From Candidatus Thiodiazotropha taylori (lineage in GTDB: Bacteria > Pseudomonadota > Gammaproteobacteria > Chromatiales > Chromatiaceae), in the NCBI GenBank assembly GCA_019100305.1, contig JAHRHW010000327.1, positions 1 through 5,273 of the forward strand: a DNA stretch of 5,273 nt. The letters are read 5' to 3'. Below the pieces are notes generated by a model that was not told where the DNA came from, searched no databases, and worked only from the letters and a program-made list of their open reading frames with translations. The position numbers and the translations under genes are program-made. Shown here piece by piece: positions 1 to 5,273 of the stretch. Each line of letters starts with the position of its first letter. Positions within the stretch are counted from its first letter, which is position 1.

Positions 1-2
1 CC

Positions 3-719
3 TATTTTCCCGTCGAGGAGTCGAACCCGTTTCTGGGTTGGCGGGGGATTCGAATCTCTCTAGACCATCCGGAGATCTTCATCACTCAGGTGCGCGCCAT
101 TCTACGTGCCGCTATCGATCTGAACAACTTGCGCCTGCTGTTGCCGATGATCAGTCATGTGCAGGAGGTCGATGATGCCATGCTGCTGATTCAGCGCGCG
201 CATGACGAACTGCTGGAAGAGGGGTATCAGGTGAAGATGCCCAGGGTCGGTGTGATGATTGAGGTGCCGGCTGCGGTTTATCAGGTCGAGGCACTCGCCC
301 AGCGGATCGATTTTCTCTCTGTTGGTACCAACGATCTGACCCAGTACCTGCTCGCTGTCGATCGAAACAATGCTCATGTGGCGGAGATCTATAACGATCT
401 GCATCCGGCCGTGTTGCGGGCCCTGATCCAGATCGTCAATGGTGCGGCTCAGTATGGTAAAGAGGTGAGTGTCTGTGGTGAACTGGCGGGAAATCCAGCT
501 GCCGCAGTCCTGCTGCTGGGTATGGGAGTCAACAGTCTGAGCATGAATGGCGGCAGTCTGCTGCGGGTAAAGTGGGTGCTGCGTTCGTTTTCCCACAGTC
601 GTGCAAAGCAGTTGCTGCAGACAGCCCTGCGTTGTGAGCAGGCGGGAGAGATCGTCAATTTGCTGTCGAATGCCCTGGAGGAGATGGGGCTGGGTGGACT
701 GATGCGTGCCGGCCGTTAG
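3..719 (+). CDS. ptsP: PtsP, Enzyme I of the nitrogen PTS (C-terminal part, 5' end outside window)
   Basis: This is the C-terminal 238 residues of a PEP-protein phosphotransferase. The reading frame is open from base 3, well upstream of an internal GTG at 90, so the gene enters from the left. The enzyme autophosphorylates from PEP and passes phosphate to NPr and then EIIA-Ntr, a cytoplasmic regulatory relay. The visible part is the PEP-binding barrel. It shows GWRGIR (fragment residues 12-17, PEP-binding arginines), IEVPA with a metal-ligand Glu at 87, the family signature SVGTNDLTQY (106-115) with Asn110/Asp111, and VCGE with the proton-donor Cys158. The tail SLSMNGGSLLRVKW resembles PtsP more than sugar PtsI, which typically has a different SM-x-I segment. 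The N-terminal GAF domain and phospho-His domain that would settle PtsP versus PtsI lie outside the window. All visible catalytic residues are intact. No U-tract terminator follows the stop. Confidence 0.9.
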   Translation, partial: YFPVEESNPFLGWRGIRISLDHPEIFITQVRAILRAAIDLNNLRLLLPMISHVQEVDDAMLLIQRAHDELLEEGYQVKMPRVGVMIEVPAAVYQVEALAQRIDFLSVGTNDLTQYLLAVDRNNAHVAEIYNDLHPAVLRALIQIVNGAAQYGKEVSVCGELAGNPAAAVLLLGMGVNSLSMNGGSLLRVKWVLRSFSHSRAKQLLQTALRCEQAGEIVNLLSNALEEMGLGGLMRAGR

Positions 720-723
720 ACAT

Positions 724-740
724 TGTCAGGGCCTGTTAGC
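724..740 (+). repeat. Single copy of the GGGCCTGTTAGC repeat core
   Basis: The core GGGCCTGTTAGC (729-740) begins 9 bp after the ptsP stop codon. With its flank it matches 16 of 17 bases of the left arm of the inverted-repeat element near 5008 (724-740 against 5006-5022). No full inverted partner is seen nearby. Only AGGCCC at 775-780 could pair with GGGCCT at 729-734, which may be chance or a decayed arm. It looks like a solitary or eroded member of a dispersed intergenic repeat. Confidence 0.6.
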
Positions 741-770
741 AAGAATTAAACAGCTCACGCCACAGAGTGG

Positions 771-798
771 TTGAAGGCCCCGGCAGGAAGCTTATGAT
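771..798 (+). promoter_or_regulatory. Candidate sigma-70 promoter for the kinase gene
   Basis: A -35-like TTGAAG (771-776; four of six match TTGACA) is separated by 16 bp from a -10-like TATGAT (793-798; five of six match TATAAT). Transcription would start near 805, leaving a leader of about 100 nt before the ATG at 907. Its position between ptsP and the kinase suits a separate promoter for the two-component genes. This is read by eye from consensus only. Confidence 0.45.
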
Positions 799-898
799 AG
801 AGACAGACCGTATTGTGAGTGCTGCGTCCTTCAAGACACTGCTACAGGATGAGGGCAGCAGGCAGGTTCACTTCGGTTGAAAACAAACAATTTGCGCC

Positions 899-901
899 GG
901 G
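899..901 (+). promoter_or_regulatory. Weak ribosome binding site supporting the ATG at 907
   Basis: GGG lies 5 bp before the ATG at 907, inside CCGGGTT (897-903). The same heptamer occurs before the response regulator start (3591-3597, GGG 8 bp from its ATG). The shared leader favours ATG 907 over the in-frame TTG at 877, which has only an AGG 10 bp upstream. Both sites are far from an ideal GGAGG, so translation may be modest. Confidence 0.3.
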
Positions 902-906
902 TTACT

Positions 907-3477
907 ATGAAACCGCAATCCGCATTCTCCAGCATAGAGTGGTCGAAGCAGTTTTTATTCATACTGCTGCCGTTTGCTGCGATCTTTGCGCTCGGTGCCT
1001 ATGTCCACTACTACACCAATTCGGAAACCGACCGGGTCACTCTCAGGACTAATGAACTACTGAATGTGGGATTGGCTCGAAGTGTTCTCAACCGCGACCT
1101 CTCCAATGTCGTTTCAGATCTGATCTTTCTTGCCAGCTATATCGACAAGCAGAGCTTTGAAGCCTCCGGTGAGTTGAGAAAAAAACAGGTCGAAGAGTTG
1201 TTCTTCACCTTCATAAAAGAGAAACGACTCTACGATCAGGTACGCTATATCGATCATCAGGGGTTGGAGAAAATCCGCGTCAACTTTGGCGGCGGAAATC
1301 CAACGCTTGTTTCCGATCGGGAGTTGCAGGACAAATCCGCACGCTACTATTTTGTGGAGACTGTGTCGATGGCTCCCGGGGAAATCTATATCTCACCTTT
1401 GGATCTGAATATCGAAGAGGGGGTTATCGAGCAACCTATCAAGCCGGTGATGCGGTTTGCCGTGCCGATCTTTGCCCAGCGGGATCGGATCCAGGGAATT
1501 CTGGTGCTCAACTATCTGGGTGAGCGACTATTGAGTGACTTTGCCCGAGCCGGTGCCAATATTGCCGATCATATCCATCTGTTGAACAAGGATGGATATT
1601 GGTTGAACAGTCCTCAGAACAGTCATGAATGGGGCTTTATGCTGCCCCATAAAAAACATATCACTGAACTCTATCCGGCGGCCTGGGAGCTGGTTAGCCA
1701 GTCGGTTTCAGGACAGCTGGAGACCAGCGATGGTCTGATTACCTACGAGACGGTTACCCCCAGAACCGTTGCCTCTCAAACGATCCGGGGATACGAACAG
1801 CAGCAAATGACCATGTCCCCGTTGGATGAGTTGCGTTGGAAGGTGGTTTCCCGGGTTCCCCTGGATCGCTATGCGCCAGGCTTTTTGGGTTTTATCCGGC
1901 AGCATACCCCACTCTATTTTGTGATCATGGTGGTTTTGCTGTTCGGCTCCTGGTTGTTGGCAACCGCCAATCTGCGCCATCGCAATGCACAGCGTCAGAG
2001 TGAATATGAGCGACGGTTCCGGCGCACCCTGGAGGATATGCAGCTGGCAGCGATTACCCTTGATCGCGAATATCGTCTGGTGTTTTGTAATGACTACTTT
2101 TTGAAACTGACCGGTTGGGCCCGTGAAGAGGTGCTGCACGACGAGTGGATTGAACGCTTTGTCAGGGTCGAGCACAAAGAGCTGTTTCGCGATACTTTGG
2201 AAAAACTGCACAACGAAGGTGTTGAATCGCGGGACGTGGAAGTGGACGTGGTGATGAAGTTCGGTGGCTACAGGCGGATTGCCTGGCACCATACGCCTTC
2301 AACCGATACCCATGGTAATGTTGTACGGGTGACGGCGATCGGTGAGGATGTGACCGAGCGACGTAAAGCGGAAGATAAGGTGCGCAAGTTGTCTCACGCG
2401 GTGGAGCAGAGTCCGACTATCGTGCTGCTCACGGATCGGCATGGTCAGATCGAGTATGTGAATCCCAAGTTCACCCAGGTGACCGGTTACGATGCGGATG
2501 AGGTGATCGGTAAGAAAACCAATATCTTGAAATCCGGTGAAACCTCGGTAGATGACTACAAGCAGCTCTGGCAGACCGTGTTGAATGGTGGAGAGTGGCG
2601 GGGTGTTTTCCATAATCGCAGAAAGAACGGTGAGCTCTACTGGGAGTCCGCCTCCATCTCCGCGCTGAAGGATGAGGAGGGTGAAATCACCAACTTCGTT
2701 GCAGTGAAAGAGGATATCACTGAGCATAAGCGTCTTGAGCGGGAAGTCGAGATGCAGCAACAGGAGCTGGTCCGTACCCAGGCACTCACCGTGATGGGGC
2801 AGATGGCCAGTATGATTGCCCACGATCTGAGAAATCCGCTCTCGTCGGTGAAAATGAGTATGCAGATTCTTGGCAAGCATGCGGCCAACGAAGAGAAAGA
2901 GTTGTCTGCGATCGGTCTGGATCAGATCCGTTACATGGAGAACATCCTCACCGACATGCTGACCTATGCCCGACCTGAAGCGGCTCATGTCGATTGGGTG
3001 AATATCGAAAAGCTGATGGATGCAACCGTGTTAAGCCTGCACAAACGGATTGAAGAGGTGCAGTCGACAGTCGATGTGGAGTACCAGTCCGGGTTGCCTG
3101 CGTTACCGGGAGATGCCAATAAGCTGCGGCAGCTGTTCTCGAATCTGATCGTCAATGCTCTGCAGGCCAGTGAGAAAAATGAACATGGCTCCAGTAAAAT
3201 CAGTATCAAAGTGATTCAGGTGATGGATCCGACGGGCAGTGCTGTCGAGATATCGGTTTGCGACAACGGCATCGGCATTGAGAATGACGACAATCAGAAA
3301 CTCTTCGAACCATTCTATACAACCAGAACCAAAGGTACCGGCCTGGGCCTGGCGATCGTCAAACAGATTATCGATCAGCACCAGGGGCGGGTTGAACTGG
3401 TACCCCGCGAGGCCGGCGGTACCTGTGCCATTGTTACTCTGCCGACCGCGCCGAGGGAGGTAGAATCGTTGTCGTGA
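907..3477 (+). CDS. Membrane sensor histidine kinase: periplasmic Cache-like sensor, two PAS, HisKA, HATPase
   Basis: An 856-residue inner-membrane histidine kinase. TM1 is about residues 16-36 and TM2 about 335-357. The roughly 300-residue periplasmic part between them resembles double-Cache kinase sensors: YDQVRYID at 109-116, KSARYYF at 143-149, EIYISPLDLN at 159-168, KPVMR at 179-183. No HAMP is apparent. The cytoplasmic part has PAS1 (about 371-485) ending in GEDVTERR and PAS2 (about 496-610) ending in KEDITEHK. A short coiled linker leads to a HisKA domain with phosphoacceptor His639 in HDLRNP. The HATPase has Asn750 (N box), DNGIGI at 786-791 (G1), FEPFYTT at 800-806 (F box) and GTGLGL at 810-815 (G2). 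All catalytic motifs are intact and there is no receiver domain, so it should signal to the separate regulator downstream. The start is ATG 907; in-frame TTG 877 would add 10 residues. The ligand cannot be told from sequence, and I do not recognise a named gene. Confidence 0.93.
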   Translation: MKPQSAFSSIEWSKQFLFILLPFAAIFALGAYVHYYTNSETDRVTLRTNELLNVGLARSVLNRDLSNVVSDLIFLASYIDKQSFEASGELRKKQVEELFFTFIKEKRLYDQVRYIDHQGLEKIRVNFGGGNPTLVSDRELQDKSARYYFVETVSMAPGEIYISPLDLNIEEGVIEQPIKPVMRFAVPIFAQRDRIQGILVLNYLGERLLSDFARAGANIADHIHLLNKDGYWLNSPQNSHEWGFMLPHKKHITELYPAAWELVSQSVSGQLETSDGLITYETVTPRTVASQTIRGYEQQQMTMSPLDELRWKVVSRVPLDRYAPGFLGFIRQHTPLYFVIMVVLLFGSWLLATANLRHRNAQRQSEYERRFRRTLEDMQLAAITLDREYRLVFCNDYFLKLTGWAREEVLHDEWIERFVRVEHKELFRDTLEKLHNEGVESRDVEVDVVMKFGGYRRIAWHHTPSTDTHGNVVRVTAIGEDVTERRKAEDKVRKLSHAVEQSPTIVLLTDRHGQIEYVNPKFTQVTGYDADEVIGKKTNILKSGETSVDDYKQLWQTVLNGGEWRGVFHNRRKNGELYWESASISALKDEEGEITNFVAVKEDITEHKRLEREVEMQQQELVRTQALTVMGQMASMIAHDLRNPLSSVKMSMQILGKHAANEEKELSAIGLDQIRYMENILTDMLTYARPEAAHVDWVNIEKLMDATVLSLHKRIEEVQSTVDVEYQSGLPALPGDANKLRQLFSNLIVNALQASEKNEHGSSKISIKVIQVMDPTGSAVEISVCDNGIGIENDDNQKLFEPFYTTRTKGTGLGLAIVKQIIDQHQGRVELVPREAGGTCAIVTLPTAPREVESLS

Positions 3478-3516
3478 ATATCAATCAGCCGAAGCGCGCC
3501 AAAGTCTGTACTGCCA

Positions 3517-3546
3517 TTGTGCAGTGGAGAGCTCAATTCTTACAAT
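3517..3546 (+). promoter_or_regulatory. Weak possible promoter in the kinase-regulator gap
   Basis: The 126-bp gap holds TTGTGC (3517-3522), 18 bp, then TACAAT (3541-3546; five of six match TATAAT). A second -10-like GATAAT (3576-3581) lacks a good -35. A short hairpin, ACTGC/GCAGT (3510-3514 with 3521-3525, loop of 6), overlaps the first site. No terminator is seen, so read-through from the kinase gene is equally possible. The length of the gap is the main reason to suspect extra control here. Confidence 0.22.
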
Positions 3547-3603
3547 TAGCCTTCTATTGTGGCTACGACTCTACAGATAATCGAGTAGTTCCGGGTTTAT
3601 AAC

Positions 3604-4980
3604 ATGACTAGAATTCTTCTCGTCGATGATGACATTGCCAGTTGCCGTACCCTGCAACTGCATCTCTCCGGTCTCGGTCACGAGGTCAGCATGGCCCATA
3701 GTGTGGATGAGGGGCTGCAGCTGCTGGCAGATTTCAAACCCGGCCTGGTGGTGCTCGATATTCGCATGCCGGGAAAATCGGGTCTGCAGGGATTGCCGGA
3801 GTTCAAATCAGCACTCCCCGGGGTCCGCATCATCATGATCACCGCCTTTCACGATATGGAGAGTACCATCGAGGCGATGCAGAAGGGGGCGGACGACTAT
3901 ATCCACAAGCCGATCGATATCGATGAGTTTGACGGTGCAGTGGAAAAACTCCTCAGCCATGGGGAGGGGGAGTTGGTGGAGACCGATAGCCAAAACTTCT
4001 CCTCACTCACCATGGTCGGCAACTCCCGGGCGATGAAGGAGATCTTCAAGACCATCGGTCTGGTGGCGAAAAGTCCGGCCACGGTGCTGATCACAGGCGA
4101 GTCGGGCACCGGGAAGGAGCTGGTGGCGAGAGCGATTCATCGCAGCGGTGAAAATCCCGATGGGCCGTTTGTGGTGGTGAACTGTGCAGCCATTGTCGAA
4201 ACGCTGCTCGAATCCGACATGTTCGGTCATGAGAAAGGCGCCTTTACCGGCGCAGTGGCGAAGCAGGTCGGTAAATTCACGCTGGCGGAGAATGGCACCA
4301 TATTTCTCGATGAGGTGGGTGAGCTCTCGCCGGTGATGCAGGCCAAGCTGCTGCGGGTGATTCAACATAAAGAGTTCACCCCGCTGGGGGCCAAGGAGAG
4401 CAAGATCACCAACGCACGGATCATTGCGGCAACCAATGTCAATCTGGCCCAGCAGGTCTCTCACGGGGCTTTTAGGGAGGATCTCTTTTATCGGCTGCAG
4501 GTGGTGAATATCCATCTTCCTCCGTTGCGGGAGCGCAAAGAAGATATCATGGGTCTGGTACAGGCGCTGCTCGCCCGGATCAATGGTGAGTTGAACCGTA
4601 AGGTGGCGCGTATCACTTCCGATGCCTTGCGCTGTCTTCAGGACTACCATTGGCCGGGCAATGTCAGAGAGTTGGAGAATGCGTTGATGAAGGCGGTGGC
4701 ACTCTGTCCCACGGATACCCTCTCCTGTGACCTGTTACCGATGGAGATTACCGGCGTGAGTCTGGAGGAAGTGGAAAACCAGCCGGTGGTCGGCAGACCG
4801 GTAAGCCTACAGGCGATGGAGAAAGCTCATGTCAAACAGGTGTTGCAGATGGTCGATTGGCATAAGGGGCGGGCCTGTGAAATCCTTGAGATCTCGAGAC
4901 CGAGACTGCGGCGGATGATCCAGCAGTATGAGTTGCAACCTCCGCCCGGCTTTGTGGCGGATAAGGACAACGGCGACTGA
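3604..4980 (+). CDS. Sigma-54-dependent NtrC-family response regulator
   Basis: A 458-residue cytoplasmic transcription activator with the usual NtrC-family length and three domains. The receiver (about 1-120) has acidic residues Asp8-Asp10, phosphoacceptor Asp52 in LDIRMPG, Thr80 and Lys102 in HKP. The AAA+ domain (about 135-370) has Walker A GESGTGKE (165-172), GAFTGA (212-217, the sigma-54 contact loop), Walker B FLDE (Asp236/Glu237), sensor-1-like AATN (275-278), the arginine-finger region FREDLFYRL (290-298) and WPGNVRE (350-356). A Fis-type HTH follows at about 420-444 (GRACEILEISRPRLRRMI). With every motif intact, it should hydrolyse ATP and open sigma-54 holoenzyme promoters once phosphorylated, almost certainly by the kinase encoded just upstream. 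ATG 3604 is firm because MTRILLVDDD begins exactly at the first receiver strand. The ribosome site is weak (CCGGG). It is not identifiable as NtrC itself or another named member, and its targets are unknown. Confidence 0.95.
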   Translation: MTRILLVDDDIASCRTLQLHLSGLGHEVSMAHSVDEGLQLLADFKPGLVVLDIRMPGKSGLQGLPEFKSALPGVRIIMITAFHDMESTIEAMQKGADDYIHKPIDIDEFDGAVEKLLSHGEGELVETDSQNFSSLTMVGNSRAMKEIFKTIGLVAKSPATVLITGESGTGKELVARAIHRSGENPDGPFVVVNCAAIVETLLESDMFGHEKGAFTGAVAKQVGKFTLAENGTIFLDEVGELSPVMQAKLLRVIQHKEFTPLGAKESKITNARIIAATNVNLAQQVSHGAFREDLFYRLQVVNIHLPPLRERKEDIMGLVQALLARINGELNRKVARITSDALRCLQDYHWPGNVRELENALMKAVALCPTDTLSCDLLPMEITGVSLEEVENQPVVGRPVSLQAMEKAHVKQVLQMVDWHKGRACEILEISRPRLRRMIQQYELQPPPGFVADKDNGD

Positions 4981-5007
4981 AACAACGGCTATCGCCCCCA
5001 TTTCCTG

Positions 5008-5086
5008 TTAGGGCCTGTTAGCGCAAAATTTCGATACAGAAAGCGGCGGCGCCGGGACGTAATTGATGAGTGCTAACAGGCCCTAA
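5008..5086. repeat. 79-bp intergenic element with perfect 15-bp terminal inverted repeats
   Basis: TTAGGGCCTGTTAGC (5008-5022) is the exact reverse complement of bases 5072-5086. In RNA the stem could extend by a G-U and a C-G pair to 17 pairs. The 49-bp interior contains AAAATTT and a GC-rich stretch with GGCGCC, and no open reading frame of note. It begins 28 bp after the response regulator stop and lies between convergent genes. The left arm is preceded by a second CCTGTTAG (5004-5011) exactly 10 bp before the one inside the arm (5014-5021). The core recurs at 729-740. There is no U-tract, so it reads better as a REP/MITE-like palindromic repeat than as an intrinsic terminator, though it may affect 3' ends of transcripts from both sides. 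Confidence 0.75.
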
Positions 5087-5096
5087 GCATCCGGCA

Positions 5097-5121
5097 TCAA
5101 GGGCATGCAGGATGCCCTTGA
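5097..5121. terminator. Strong hairpin between convergent genes, possible bidirectional terminator
   Basis: TCAAGGGCAT (5097-5106) pairs perfectly with ATGCCCTTGA (5112-5121) around the 5-nt loop GCAGG. It lies between the plus-strand regulator and the minus-strand SH3 gene, where a shared terminator is expected. Neither strand has a T-run after the stem, so it is not a classical intrinsic terminator and may instead act as an RNA 3'-end stabiliser. Confidence 0.45.
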
Positions 5122-5136
5122 GTCTCAACGATCAGA

Positions 5137-5157
5137 TCGCCAGATGTGGGGTGGCGA
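5137..5157 (-). other. Small hairpin just downstream of the SH3-protein stop codon
   Basis: TCGCCA (5137-5142) pairs with TGGCGA (5152-5157) around a 9-nt loop. On the minus strand it begins 3 bp past the stop codon. It overlaps the short palindrome CGATC-A-GATCG (5129-5139). No T-run follows, so it could be a minor 3' stem or chance. Confidence 0.25.
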
Positions 5158-5160
5158 GAA

Positions 5161-5273
5161 TCAGAGGGTGCCCCAGGAGTTGCGACGGCGCTGAAATCTC
5201 AGATGAGGCAGGATCAGTCCGATCAGGATGCCGGCAATGATCACTCCGGCACCGATCAGAAACCAGTCGCGGG
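5161..5273 (-). CDS. YgiM/TIGR04211-like SH3-domain membrane protein (C-terminal 36 residues only)
   Basis: Reading the minus strand from the right edge gives an open frame of 36 residues ending in a TGA (complement of 5161-5163). It consists of RDW, a hydrophobic helix (FLIGAGVIIAGILIGLIL), then PHLRFQRRR and a short NSWGTL tail. A W-F-L-x-GAG helix with G-L-I-L-P and a basic RRR stretch at the extreme C-terminus is what I recall for the TIGR04211 / YgiM family. Those proteins have a signal peptide, a periplasmic bacterial SH3 domain and a coiled coil before this single C-terminal membrane anchor. Those upstream domains lie outside the window, so the family call rests on the tail alone. By positive-inside logic the basic end faces the cytoplasm. 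The gene converges on the two-component pair. Confidence 0.65.
   Translation of the reverse strand, partial: RDWFLIGAGVIIAGILIGLILPHLRFQRRRNSWGTL

Noticed and set aside
102..596. Minus-strand open frame opposite ptsP
   Set aside because: It lies opposite the conserved catalytic core of PtsP, has unusual His/Gln-rich composition and no recognisable domain.
720..790. Intrinsic terminator for ptsP
   Set aside because: Only a 6-bp pairing (729-734 with 775-780) across a wide loop, and no T-run; not enough to call.
720..906. Search for a sigma-54 (-24/-12) promoter upstream of the kinase
   Set aside because: No TGGC-N-TTGC-type element with the right spacing was seen here, in the 3478-3603 gap, or after 4980; the best match is the sigma-70-like site.
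819..1052. Plus-strand open frame of 77 codons from a GTG at 819, overlapping the start of the kinase
   Set aside because: Most of it is an alternative frame of the kinase N-terminus and membrane helix, with no ribosome site or family features.
1708..2988. Long minus-strand open frames (1708-2292 and 2299-2988) opposite the kinase gene
   Set aside because: They are antisense to well-conserved PAS and HisKA coding sequence, are rich in His, Gln and Leu as expected of a complementary-strand artefact, and show no recognisable domain.
4003..4650. Minus-strand open frame of 215 codons opposite the AAA+ domain of the regulator
   Set aside because: The plus strand encodes intact Walker A, GAFTGA and Walker B motifs; the antisense product has no family resemblance.
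5004..5086. CRISPR-like or tandem array from the repeated CCTGTTA units
   Set aside because: Only two direct units 10 bp apart plus one inverted arm; no regular spacers, so an inverted-repeat element explains it better.

Overview
The window looks like chromosome of a moderately GC-rich gammaproteobacterium. The evidence is the pairing of a PtsP-type (nitrogen PTS) Enzyme I with the C-terminal tail of a YgiM/TIGR04211-like SH3 membrane protein, plus a sigma-54-type response regulator and gammaproteobacterial-looking protein sequences. A sulfur-oxidising or Chromatiales-like lineage is my impression only; nothing here proves it.

Layout. (1) 3-719, plus strand: the C-terminal 238 codons of ptsP, cut by the left edge. 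(2) 720-906: intergenic stretch with one copy of a short repeat core (GGGCCTGTTAGC) just after ptsP, then a plausible sigma-70 promoter (TTGAAG, 16 nt, TATGAT). (3) 907-3477, plus: an 856-residue membrane sensor histidine kinase with a large periplasmic Cache-like sensor, two PAS domains, a HisKA domain and an HATPase domain. (4) 3478-3603: a 126-bp gap with only weak promoter-like sequence. (5) 3604-4980, plus: a 458-residue NtrC-family response regulator (receiver, AAA+ with intact GAFTGA, Fis-type HTH). (6) 4981-5160: a convergent intergenic region with a 79-bp element bounded by perfect 15-bp inverted repeats of the same core, then a strong hairpin and a smaller one. (7) 5161-5273, minus: the last 36 residues of an SH3-family membrane-anchored protein, cut by the right edge.

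How it fits together. The kinase and regulator are adjacent, co-oriented and complete in their catalytic motifs, so they very probably form a cognate two-component system. The kinase would sense a small molecule in the periplasm and possibly a cytoplasmic cofactor or redox signal through its PAS domains. It would then phosphorylate Asp52 of the regulator, which would activate sigma-54 promoters. No sigma-54 promoter is visible here, so the targets lie elsewhere. The pair is bracketed by same-orientation copies of the repeat core. The most unusual structure in the window is this repeat family; the genes themselves belong to known families, and I see no evidence of a wholly new system.
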